The position numbers and the translations under genes were made by a program. Of a DNA stretch of 19,144 bases, positions 6,950 to 13,717 are shown in pieces (the stretch's first letter is position 1; every line of letters starts with the position of its first letter). The stretch is taken from NCBI GenBank assembly GCA_903949225.1, contig CAJAYZ010000477.1, forward strand, positions 1 to 19,144, given 5' to 3'. This DNA comes from an uncultured Planctomycetaceae bacterium (GTDB lineage Bacteria; Planctomycetota; Planctomycetia; Pirellulales; UBA1268). Under the pieces are notes generated by a model, which saw nothing but the letters and a program-made list of their open reading frames with translations, did no database searches and was not told where the DNA came from.

Positions 6950-8815
6950 ATGGCCACACACCCCCGTGTCAAGCGCGTTACCGGTCTCGTCTCCAAGCTG
7001 GCGACTATCCTCGCCTTGGCGGCGCCGCTGGCCCCGGTCCCTCAGGCCCGTGGCGGAGACTGGATGCCGCTCCTGCCAGACCAGGACTTCTACGACTTCC
7101 AGCTCTTCGCCCCGCCCGACCTCCAGGAGTACGAGATGTACCCTGAGCCGAGCGAGGGGATCTTCTTCAGCTACGACCGCCTCGCCTACGGCATCACCGT
7201 GCCGCGGGTGACCGGGGTTGGCAGGACAGACACGGGTGGGTATCTCATCCCCACCCAGCCGATCTCGCCGCAGACGCTCGTCCAGCTCAACAACGGCAAC
7301 ATCCAGGCCGGAGCCCAGGCGGGCGGCGGGAGTGGCGCAGGGCAGGGGGGCAGCATCATCGGCGGCATCTACATCTTCGGTGGCGATCCGATGCAGCTCG
7401 ACCTCAACACGAGCTGGATGCGGACGAAGATCACCTGGGGCAACCGCTACGAAGGCGGCTGGATCTACGACAACCGCGGCGTGCTCCTCTCCTATACCGA
7501 CATGGGGAGCCAATCGCAGAGCTTCCAGACAAACAGTGAGTTTGCGGCCTCCTCGCCGACCCAGACCTTCACGCAAGAGACCGCCTCTGGCACCGGCACG
7601 ACCGGCGGCATCGGCCAGGCGATCGTGACGACGACGATCACCTCGGAGAGCCCGCCCCCTGATCACCTCATCTCTCAGAAGCTCACCCAGAACAACAACA
7701 CCGAGATCCAGAGCGGTGGCGTGGCGATGATGGTCCGCCGCGAGCTCGGCCGGCGGGGAAGCGGTACGAATGCCACCTTCACCTTCGGCCCGCGGTACAT
7801 CCAGGTCGCCGACCGCTACAACATCGGCTACGAGAGCAACCAGTACGCCTTCAACAACGCCGCTGCTGGCGGCGGCGGTGGCGGTGGCGGCCAGGGTGGC
7901 GGCAACAACCAGGGTGGCGGCAACAACCAAGGGGGCGGCAACAACCAGGGCGGCGGCGGCCAAGGTGGCGGCAACACCAACCAGGGTGGCGGCAACAACC
8001 AGGGCGGCGGCCTCAACGGCGGCGGCCAGTTCGGTGGCGCCAACGGCAACCAGAGCATCATCTATGACTCGGGCCCGGCCGGCAACGTCCTCGGGATCAC
8101 CGGTGTCGACACGCTCACCGGCCAGGGCTTCGGCACGCCGCTCCAGACCGGGGCGTGGAACACGAACACCTACAACAACATGGTGGGGCCGGAGTTCGGC
8201 ATGCTCTTCGAGAGCAACTACGGCCGCTTCACCTTCACCAGTGGGCTCAAGTTCACCGCCGCCTTCAACTGGCAGAACAACCTCTACCAGGGCTCGAACT
8301 TCCCCGAAGGGATCGGGGCCGATTACCTGAGAGCGACGTTCACGCCGTCGACGACCTACACCTCCGACGGCACCAACACTGGCGCCCCGCAGACCATCGC
8401 CGGCCCGCCGCTGTTCCTCCAGGTCTATGGAGTCGGCCAGAGCAACACCACCAACTCCGCCAGCCACCAGTTTGTCTTCTCGCCGATCGGGGAATGGCGG
8501 TTCGGTGGGCAGTACAAGGTCAGCCAGGCGATCAACCTCCGGGCCGGCTACACCGGCATGTGGCTGGGGAGCATCGCTCGGGCCTCGACCAACACCGGTT
8601 ACGTCAGTTCCCGCCGGCCGGTGCAGTACGCCGAGCCGCAGGATGCGAGCCAGCCGGCGAGCCTCCAAAACCCGTGGGTCGTCAAGACCTCGACGCCGAC
8701 CGGGGCCGACGGCACGCAGGTCAGCCCGACGTACAACCGGATCGGACCGGTGGTCGGCGGCCAGGAATACGTCTTCATCAACGGCGTCGACTTCGGTGTC
8801 GAGGTGAAGTACTGA
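6950..8815 (+). CDS. BBP7-type outer-membrane beta-barrel protein with Gln-Gly-Asn repeat insert, 621 aa
   Basis: An export signal (residues 1-34: basic start, then LATILALAAPLAP) leads into a protein rich in alternating hydrophobic and polar strands, aromatic residues, Asn, Ser and Thr, as in outer-membrane barrels. The C-terminus fits the planctomycete BBP7 family: GEWRFGGQYKVSQAINLRAG, then GYTGMWLGSIARAS, and a final YVFINGVDFGVEVKY strand ending in an aromatic residue, as expected for BAM recognition. Residues 305-365 are a Gly/Asn/Gln low-complexity insert with a hexapeptide repeat (QGGGNN), probably a flexible surface loop. The frame opens at 6911, but the ATG at 6950 gives the cleaner signal peptide; the Shine-Dalgarno is weak. 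Expression ends at two strong hairpins. Cargo or partner is unknown. Confidence 0.8.
   Translation: MATHPRVKRVTGLVSKLATILALAAPLAPVPQARGGDWMPLLPDQDFYDFQLFAPPDLQEYEMYPEPSEGIFFSYDRLAYGITVPRVTGVGRTDTGGYLIPTQPISPQTLVQLNNGNIQAGAQAGGGSGAGQGGSIIGGIYIFGGDPMQLDLNTSWMRTKITWGNRYEGGWIYDNRGVLLSYTDMGSQSQSFQTNSEFAASSPTQTFTQETASGTGTTGGIGQAIVTTTITSESPPPDHLISQKLTQNNNTEIQSGGVAMMVRRELGRRGSGTNATFTFGPRYIQVADRYNIGYESNQYAFNNAAAGGGGGGGGQGGGNNQGGGNNQGGGNNQGGGGQGGGNTNQGGGNNQGGGLNGGGQFGGANGNQSIIYDSGPAGNVLGITGVDTLTGQGFGTPLQTGAWNTNTYNNMVGPEFGMLFESNYGRFTFTSGLKFTAAFNWQNNLYQGSNFPEGIGADYLRATFTPSTTYTSDGTNTGAPQTIAGPPLFLQVYGVGQSNTTNSASHQFVFSPIGEWRFGGQYKVSQAINLRAGYTGMWLGSIARASTNTGYVSSRRPVQYAEPQDASQPASLQNPWVVKTSTPTGADGTQVSPTYNRIGPVVGGQEYVFINGVDFGVEVKY
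7892..8011 (+). repeat. In-frame 18-bp tandem repeat encoding QGGGNN
   Basis: The unit CAGGGTGGCGGCAACAAC occurs in tandem at 7892, 7910 and 7928, then in altered lengths (QGGGG at 7946, QGGGNTN at 7961), then again at 7982 and partly at 8000. Copies differ mainly at synonymous positions (GGT, GGC and GGG; CAG and CAA). All length changes keep the frame. It is framed by a run of eight glycines on the N-terminal side. Confidence 0.9.
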
Positions 8816-8823
8816 TCGAAACG

Positions 8824-8850
8824 GCGGCGAGGGTCAACCGCCCTCGCCGC
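8824..8850 (+). terminator. Hairpin just after the BBP7 gene (10-bp stem)
   Basis: GCGGCGAGGG (8824-8833) and CCCTCGCCGC (8841-8850) pair perfectly around a 7-base loop, starting 8 bases after the stop codon. No T-run follows, so it may protect the mRNA 3' end or assist the second hairpin. Confidence 0.5.
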
Positions 8851-8868
8851 ACAGAGATCACGGTGGTC

Positions 8869-8917
8869 ATCGCCGTTGGCATTCGCTGGGGAGCGATGCC
8901 AACGGCGATCCCGTTTT
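8869..8917 (+). terminator. Strong intrinsic terminator between BBP7 gene and thioesterase gene
   Basis: A perfect 14-bp stem, ATCGCCGTTGGCAT (8869-8882) with ATGCCAACGGCGAT (8896-8909), continues across one bulged base into an inner CGCT/AGCG stem with a GGGG loop. CCCGTTTT follows (8910-8917). This serves the rightward BBP7 transcript. The stem would also form in the leftward RNA, but without a T-run. Confidence 0.75.
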
Positions 8918-8958
8918 CCGCTGCCCTGTTTCGCGATCAGGTTGCGCGGCGGCGGCGA

Positions 8959-9444
8959 TCAGGGGCGATCAAACCCGACGCCGATCCATCCGGCGGTCGC
9001 CCCCCGCGTCTGCGCGAGGGTCTCGAGCCGGTCGGCGAGCGGTTGCCAGAGCCGTTCCCGGGCCGCGGTGGCGATCCCTGCCGGCAACTCGACCGGCAGC
9101 CCGGCGGCATCGACCTGAACGAATCCCATCAGTGCGTCCATCCAGGGGAGCTCTTGCCCCGCAAGCGGCATGCCGACGACGCCGACGACGAGGTAGCACT
9201 GCCGGACCTGAAGCACCGCCCCGCGGATCTCCACGAGGGCCCCGACCGGAACGCTTCGCCGGCATTCGACCGACACGACCCGACGGAGCATCAGGTTGGC
9301 CGTCGGCCCGACCCCCCGGGTGCCAGCCGCATAAGCAGCCTCGAGCGTGAAGCGGAGGAGGCTCCCGGCGTAGAGCGTGCCGTGGTGATTGGCGTCGGCC
9401 GGGAGGACGAGGCGGTGGCTGATGGTTTCCAGGGGGCCCTGCAT
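8959..9444 (-). CDS. Acyl-CoA thioesterase-like hotdog-fold protein, 161 aa
   Basis: DANHHGTLYAGSLLRFTLEAA (residues 17-37) matches the catalytic N-H-x-G-x-L-x-G segment that opens the central helix of YciA/Acot-type hotdog thioesterases. The protein continues with alternating strands (VVSVECRRSVPVGALVEI; QCYLVVGVVGMPL) typical of the fold. It probably hydrolyses acyl-CoA or acyl-ACP thioesters; chain length is unknown. It lies 74 bases downstream of the fatty acyl-AMP ligase fusion on the same strand, which suggests a link to acyl turnover, but it also appears to have its own promoter. The frame stays open far upstream, yet the ATG at 9444 gives the family N-terminus. No Shine-Dalgarno precedes it. 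A -10 box 6 bases away points to a leaderless mRNA. Confidence 0.8.
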   Translation of the reverse strand: MQGPLETISHRLVLPADANHHGTLYAGSLLRFTLEAAYAAGTRGVGPTANLMLRRVVSVECRRSVPVGALVEIRGAVLQVRQCYLVVGVVGMPLAGQELPWMDALMGFVQVDAAGLPVELPAGIATAARERLWQPLADRLETLAQTRGATAGWIGVGFDRP

Positions 9445-9450
9445 GGGGCC

Positions 9451-9459
9451 GTTATAGCA
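9451..9459 (-). promoter_or_regulatory. Extended -10 promoter of the thioesterase gene, predicted leaderless
   Basis: On the minus strand this reads TGCTATAAC, followed by only GGCCCC before the ATG at 9444. The first transcribed base would fall on, or next to, the A of the start codon. The same arrangement and almost the same bases precede ribE. Confidence 0.5.
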
Positions 9460-9518
9460 GGGCGGGGGAGGGACGCCACGGATGCCCGCCCCCGCCGGGA
9501 TCAACCCGTCCCCCGCTC

Positions 9519-12500
9519 TCACCAGCCTGACACGGCGGCTCCGCGCGGGGCGGCCTGCCGGGAGAATCCCGGGTCGATCTTCGCCATTTCCTCCCGCATC
9601 ACGGAGACCGTTCGGCGGATCTGATCGGGGGTGTGCTTGGAGGTGATGAAGAAGCGGAGGCGAGCCGCCCGCTCCTCGACCGCCGGATAGAGGATCGGCT
9701 GGACGCTGATCCCGCGGGCGAACATGGCCCGCGACAGCTTGAGGCTGTTGATCGAGTTGCCGAGGATCACCGGGATGATGGCCGTCCCGCCGGCCGACCC
9801 AGTGTCGAAACCGGCTTCCTTGGCAAGCTGGAGGAAGAGCCGGGAGTTGGCAAGGAGCTTCGTCACCCGGTCGGGCTGACGCTCGAGGAGCCGCAGGGCC
9901 CCCAGGGCCGCCCCGGCCGCCGCCGGCGGGAGGCCGACGGAGTAGACGAAGCCCGGCACGGTGTACTTCAGCCAGCGGACGAGCGACTTCGACCCGGCGA
10001 TGTAGCCACCGCAGCTGCCGAGCGCCTTCGAGAGCGTTCCCATCCACAGATCGACGTCGGCGGGATCGACCCCGAACTGCTCGCTCATCCCCCGGCCGCG
10101 TGCCCCCATGACGCCGATCGAGTGGGCCTCGTCGACCATAAGGAGCGCCTTGTGCTTCTTGGCCATCGCCACGAACCGCGGCAGGTCGGAGAAATCGCCG
10201 TCCATGCTGTACACCCCCTCGATGACCACGAGCACGCGGCGGTACTGGCCGCGCACCTGCCGGAGGAGCTGCTCGGCAGCCTCGAAGTCGTTGTGGGGGA
10301 AGGGACGACGACGGGCCCCGGAAAGGATGGCTCCCTGGAGGAGGCTGTTGTGGGAGAGGGCATCGTGGAGGACGAGGTCTCCCGGGCCGACGACATGGCC
10401 GATGACCGTCTCGTTGGTGGCATGACCGCCGACGAAGGTGATCGAGTCTTCCGTCCCGATGAAGCGGGCGATCGCCTGCTCGAGTTCCTTGTGGATGACC
10501 TTCTCACCCGACACCAGACGGCTTGCCGATACGCTCGAGCCGTAGCGATCGAGCGCCGCTTTCGCGGCCGCCGTCACGTCGGGCTCGCCCGACATGCCGA
10601 GATAGTTGTAGGTCGCCCAGCTGATCATCTCCCGGCCGCCGATCTGCGTCCGGTCGTTGGTGAGCCCTTCGTGGACGCCGAAGTAGGGGTCCTCGAGGCC
10701 GGCATCCCGGACGAGCTTGAAGTTCTGCTCGAGCGCCCGCACCTCGGGGAACTCGGCGATGTCCCACGCCTCGCGGGGGATCTCGTGGGTCACCGCGGTG
10801 ACCGCCGGATGCTGCGGGCCGGTCCCGGCGGACGAGGCCGGGGCAGACCGGCCGGCGGCGGGGAGATTCGATGCCGGCATGTGGTCGAGGATTGCCTCCA
10901 CGACCTCGCGGCAGGTCTCGATCTGGGGGAGCACCTGCTCGGGGAAGCGGCCCCCGTAGGTCTCCTCGAGACCGGTGACGATCTCCATCCGCTCGAGCGA
11001 ATCGAGCCCGAGCTCGACGATGTTGCTGTCGAGGTTGAGGTTGCCGGCCCGCTCCTTGGCGATGCTGCGGACCTGGCTGAAGACCGCCTCGACGACCGAT
11101 TCAGGGAGATCGCGTTGCGGACGGCCGGAGCGTGCCGACTCCCCTACGGGGCGCTGGCGGGCGAGGCGCGGAGCCTCCGCACCTGGCCGCCCGGCTGCAG
11201 CGGCGGGGCGGGGCGCCTCGGTCACCGTCGAGCCGGCGATGCCCGGCTGCAGCCAGCTGATCTGCTGCTCGACCACCTCGAGTGTCCCGTCGAGGAACTG
11301 TCGCTTGCAGGCATGACGCTGGATCTTGCCGCTCGACGTCTTCGGGACGCTGTTGGGGCGCACGAGCACGATCCCCTCCAAGGCGATCTCGTGCTCGATG
11401 GCGAGTTGCCGGCGGATCTTGTCGAAAGCCTCCGTCATCTCTTCGCTGTCGCGTTTGCCACGCTCCAGTTCGGCGACGACGACGACGCGCTCACGTCCCT
11501 CGACGTCGACGGAGAAGGCCGCCACCGACCCAGCGCGGACGAGCGACCCGGCCGCCTCGACCGTCTGCTCGATGTCCTGCGGATAATGGTTGCGGCCGCG
11601 AATGATGATCAGGTCCTTGAGCCGGCCAGTCACGAACAGCTCGCCGTTGTCGAAGAACCCGAGGTCACCGGTGCGGAGGTAGGGGCCAGGGTTGGGCTGC
11701 CAGGTCTTGAGCGACTGCCGCTCCGACCCGGCATCGGGCCGGGCGAGCATGGCGCCGAACGTCGCCTGCGTCTCGTCGCTGCGGTTCCAGTACCCCTGGG
11801 CCACGCTCGGCCCGCTTACCCAGATCTCGCCGATCATTCCCGGCGGCAGGGCTTCGTTTGTGTGTGGGTCGACGATCCGGACATCCTGACCGTCGAGCTC
11901 ACGCCCGCTGCCGACGAGCCGGCGGGTGCCAGGGGCGAAGCCGGAGCGGACCACCGCCGATCCGGTCTCGATCGACGTGGCGTCGAAGGTGCGGATCACC
12001 GGCGGCTCAAACTTCATCCCGCCGGTCACCATGAGCGTGCTCTCGGCGAGGCCGTAGCACGGGAAGAACGCCTCGCGACGGAACCCGCACGGCGCGAACG
12101 CCTCGGAGAAGGCATCGATCGTCTCGGGACGGACCGGCTCGGCGCCATTGAAGGCCAGCGACCAGCTGGAGAGATCGAGCGAGCGGCGTTGCTCTGGCGT
12201 GATCTTTCGCACGCACAGCTCGTAGGCGAAGTTCGGCCCACCGCTGATCGTGGCCCGGTATTTCGAGATCGCCTCGAGCCAGCGGAGCGGCTTCTGGAGG
12301 AACGCCACCGGCGACATGAGGACGTTGAACTTCCCGCCGTAGAGCGGCACGAGGATGCCACCGATGAGCCCCATGTCATGGAAGCTCGGCAGCCAAAAGA
12401 CCCCCGACTGCGACCGGGTGATCTCGAACGCCTGCATGATCCGCAGGGAGTTGTGGAGGAGGTTGGCGTGCGACAGCATCACCCCCTTCGGCGTCCCCGT

Positions 12501-13040
12501 CGACCCGCTCGTGTACTGCAGGAACGCCAGCGTTTCCCCGTCGATGTCGGGCCGCTCCCACCGCTCCGCCCAGTCGGACTCGAGCTCGGCATCGACCTTC
12601 CAGAGGATCTTCCCCAGGCTCGGCGCCGCGGCCCGCAGGCCGTCGAAGCGATCGAGGACGTCGCGGGTCGTGAGGGCGACGGAGGCATCGGCGTCGCGGG
12701 CGATCGCCTCGATCCGCTCAACCGACCGATTCTTGCGCGGCGGGTACGCCGGAACCGCGATCGCACCGCCGTACAGGCAGCCGAGAAACGCAGCGATGAA
12801 GTCGAGCCCCGAGGGAAAAAGGAGGAGGACTCGCTTCCCGGTCATCCCCGAAGCCTGGAGCCAGGCACCGAGCGTCCGAGCCTTCCGGTCGAGCTCGGCG
12901 TAGGTGATGTTGAGCTCGTCCTGCTCGCCGTCGACGAGGAACGTGAAGGCCCGGTCATGGGGGCGGTAGGCCGACCGTTGCCGCAGCAGGTCGACGATCG
13001 TTTCGGCGAACGACGCTTCGGTGTTGGGATTGGGATTCAC
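9519..13040 (-). CDS. Trifunctional fatty acyl-AMP ligase / acyl carrier protein / alpha-oxoamine synthase fusion, 1173 aa
   Basis: Three domains lie in one chain. (1) Residues about 15-600 are an acyl-adenylating enzyme of FAAL type: YTSGSTGTPKG (176-186), the FAAL-like stretch PVAFLQKPLRWLEAIS followed by GGPNFAYELC (244-276), YGLAEST (329-335), YLRTGDLGF (454-462) and a C-terminal Lys in PKTSSGKIQR (Lys572). (2) Residues about 645-722 are a carrier protein with LGLDSLERM, Ser681 being the phosphopantetheine site. (3) Residues about 755-1150 are an alpha-oxoamine synthase: SHNS with the PLP-stacking His (897), EGVYSMDGD, DEAHSIGVMG (970-979) and PLP Lys1005 in TLSKALG. Ala/Pro/Arg-rich linkers separate them. 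Inferred reaction: the fatty acid is adenylated, loaded on the carrier and condensed with an amino acid with loss of CO2, giving a long-chain amino ketone. Which amino acid (Ser, Gly or Ala) is unknown. The GTG at 13040 is chosen because GGAGGT precedes it by 10 bases. An ATG at 13112 lacks this. Confidence 0.9.
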   Translation of the reverse strand: MNPNPNTEASFAETIVDLLRQRSAYRPHDRAFTFLVDGEQDELNITYAELDRKARTLGAWLQASGMTGKRVLLLFPSGLDFIAAFLGCLYGGAIAVPAYPPRKNRSVERIEAIARDADASVALTTRDVLDRFDGLRAAAPSLGKILWKVDAELESDWAERWERPDIDGETLAFLQYTSGSTGTPKGVMLSHANLLHNSLRIMQAFEITRSQSGVFWLPSFHDMGLIGGILVPLYGGKFNVLMSPVAFLQKPLRWLEAISKYRATISGGPNFAYELCVRKITPEQRRSLDLSSWSLAFNGAEPVRPETIDAFSEAFAPCGFRREAFFPCYGLAESTLMVTGGMKFEPPVIRTFDATSIETGSAVVRSGFAPGTRRLVGSGRELDGQDVRIVDPHTNEALPPGMIGEIWVSGPSVAQGYWNRSDETQATFGAMLARPDAGSERQSLKTWQPNPGPYLRTGDLGFFDNGELFVTGRLKDLIIIRGRNHYPQDIEQTVEAAGSLVRAGSVAAFSVDVEGRERVVVVAELERGKRDSEEMTEAFDKIRRQLAIEHEIALEGIVLVRPNSVPKTSSGKIQRHACKRQFLDGTLEVVEQQISWLQPGIAGSTVTEAPRPAAAAGRPGAEAPRLARQRPVGESARSGRPQRDLPESVVEAVFSQVRSIAKERAGNLNLDSNIVELGLDSLERMEIVTGLEETYGGRFPEQVLPQIETCREVVEAILDHMPASNLPAAGRSAPASSAGTGPQHPAVTAVTHEIPREAWDIAEFPEVRALEQNFKLVRDAGLEDPYFGVHEGLTNDRTQIGGREMISWATYNYLGMSGEPDVTAAAKAALDRYGSSVSASRLVSGEKVIHKELEQAIARFIGTEDSITFVGGHATNETVIGHVVGPGDLVLHDALSHNSLLQGAILSGARRRPFPHNDFEAAEQLLRQVRGQYRRVLVVIEGVYSMDGDFSDLPRFVAMAKKHKALLMVDEAHSIGVMGARGRGMSEQFGVDPADVDLWMGTLSKALGSCGGYIAGSKSLVRWLKYTVPGFVYSVGLPPAAAGAALGALRLLERQPDRVTKLLANSRLFLQLAKEAGFDTGSAGGTAIIPVILGNSINSLKLSRAMFARGISVQPILYPAVEERAARLRFFITSKHTPDQIRRTVSVMREEMAKIDPGFSRQAAPRGAAVSGW

Positions 13041-13050
13041 GTGCCGTGGG

Positions 13051-13056
13051 ACCTCC
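13051..13056 (-). promoter_or_regulatory. Shine-Dalgarno GGAGGT that fixes the GTG start of the fusion gene
   Basis: A six-base match to the anti-Shine-Dalgarno lies 10 bases before the GTG at 13040. It falls inside the frame that would be translated from the upstream ATG at 13112, whose first 24 residues look non-protein-like. Confidence 0.65.
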
Positions 13057-13212
13057 GCCCACCTACTGTCCTTGAGGGACTCACCGGCGCGGCGCCTGGG
13101 GGCAGCCGGCACGGCGACCGTGCTTGGGAAACCCGGGATTCCCCCCGGGACTCATGGGATTTCGGCAGGTTTCCGGGACCAGCACCAGAGTCTACCCGTG
13201 GGTGCCAGACAA

Positions 13213-13243
13213 CCGGAAGTTCCGGACCACCGGGAGCTTCCGG
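13213..13243. repeat. Palindrome CCGGAAGTTCCGG plus a further CTTCCGG arm
   Basis: CCGGAAGTTCCGG (13213-13225) is symmetric around one central base. The left half can instead pair with CTTCCGG at 13237-13243. More TTCCG cores lie nearby, at about 13250 and 13315. It is a candidate regulator-binding or structured-leader element for the fusion gene. Confidence 0.4.
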
Positions 13244-13319
13244 ACGGTGTTCCGCCGGCCCCGCGACCGACAGTTCTTCACCAGTCGGCAAGGGGGAGCG
13301 TCAAAGCGTCCCTGTTCCG

Positions 13320-13344
13320 GGGGCCGCGCAAACTCTGCGGCCCC
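13320..13344 (-). terminator. 8-bp GC hairpin downstream of the 78-aa gene
   Basis: GGGGCCGC (13320-13327) pairs with GCGGCCCC (13337-13344) around a 9-base loop. On the minus strand it lies about 86 bases past the stop codon of the 78-aa gene. No T-run follows, so termination by itself is uncertain. Confidence 0.35.
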
Positions 13345-13429
13345 GTGGCACCACCCACCCGGGGAGTCTGCGGCCTCGTCCAGCCCCGCCATCGACGGTC
13401 GGACCGCGCCTGGAGCGAGCAGCAATCGC

Positions 13430-13666
13430 TCAGGAAGCCCAGGTCCGGCCACTGGCAGATTCGACGCGCGGTCCGAACTTACCGGTCAATCCGCCAATGA
13501 CGTCCCAGCGATCGTGCCGACGGACTTCAATGTCCCCTTGGAGGTTGACACGCACCAAACAGGTGTCGGTAAGCCCGGCACGCCGGAGGGCCTCTGGAGA
13601 CACCTCATCCGGCTCGAGGAGGCTCATCAGCGCCCGGCCGTTCATCTCGATGTACTTCGCCGCCAT
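13430..13666 (-). CDS. Small conserved-looking protein (78 aa) downstream of rsmA
   Basis: I do not recognise a named family. The sequence is protein-like: MAAKYIEMNGRALMSLLEP, then a mixed helix/strand region with VRVNLQGDIEVRRHDRWDV and IGGLTGKFGPRV. It has no membrane segment, no signal peptide and no cysteine cluster (a single Cys). An AGAGAG ribosome site lies about 7 bases before the ATG. It starts 51 bases after the rsmA stop, so it is probably the third gene of the ribE-rsmA transcript. The basic-acidic mix and lack of catalytic motifs suit a small regulatory or structural protein, which is a guess. Confidence 0.75.
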   Translation of the reverse strand: MAAKYIEMNGRALMSLLEPDEVSPEALRRAGLTDTCLVRVNLQGDIEVRRHDRWDVIGGLTGKFGPRVESASGRTWAS

Positions 13667-13717
13667 GGTGATTCTCTCTGGTGCGGATCGGCTCGGGGGG
13701 CTTGTCGGGGTGCGGGA

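Larger units (their letters stand above)
13041..13429. other. 389-base intergenic region rich in inverted repeats, upstream of the lipid fusion gene
   Basis: No credible gene is seen on either strand. The region separates the 78-aa gene from the fusion gene, both leftward, and so should hold a transcript end and a new promoter. It contains the GGGGCCGC/GCGGCCCC hairpin (13320-13344), a CCGGAAG/CTTCCGG cluster (13213-13243) and two CCCGGG palindromes near 13132 and 13147. No convincing -10/-35 pair was found. Confidence 0.5.

Noticed and set aside
7860..8045. The Gly-rich tandem repeat as a CRISPR array or satellite
   Set aside because: Units are 15-21 bp, contiguous and in frame with codon-synonymous changes. 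There are no spacers and no cas genes.
6416..8668. A 750-codon leftward frame opposite the BBP7 gene
   Set aside because: It is antisense to the barrel gene and its tandem repeat, and it is low-complexity Ala/Val/Gly. It has no ribosome site and no motifs.
13041..13112. N-terminal extension of the fusion enzyme from the ATG at 13112
   Set aside because: The 24 extra residues are Arg/Ala-rich, and a GGAGGT ribosome site inside them points to the GTG at 13040.
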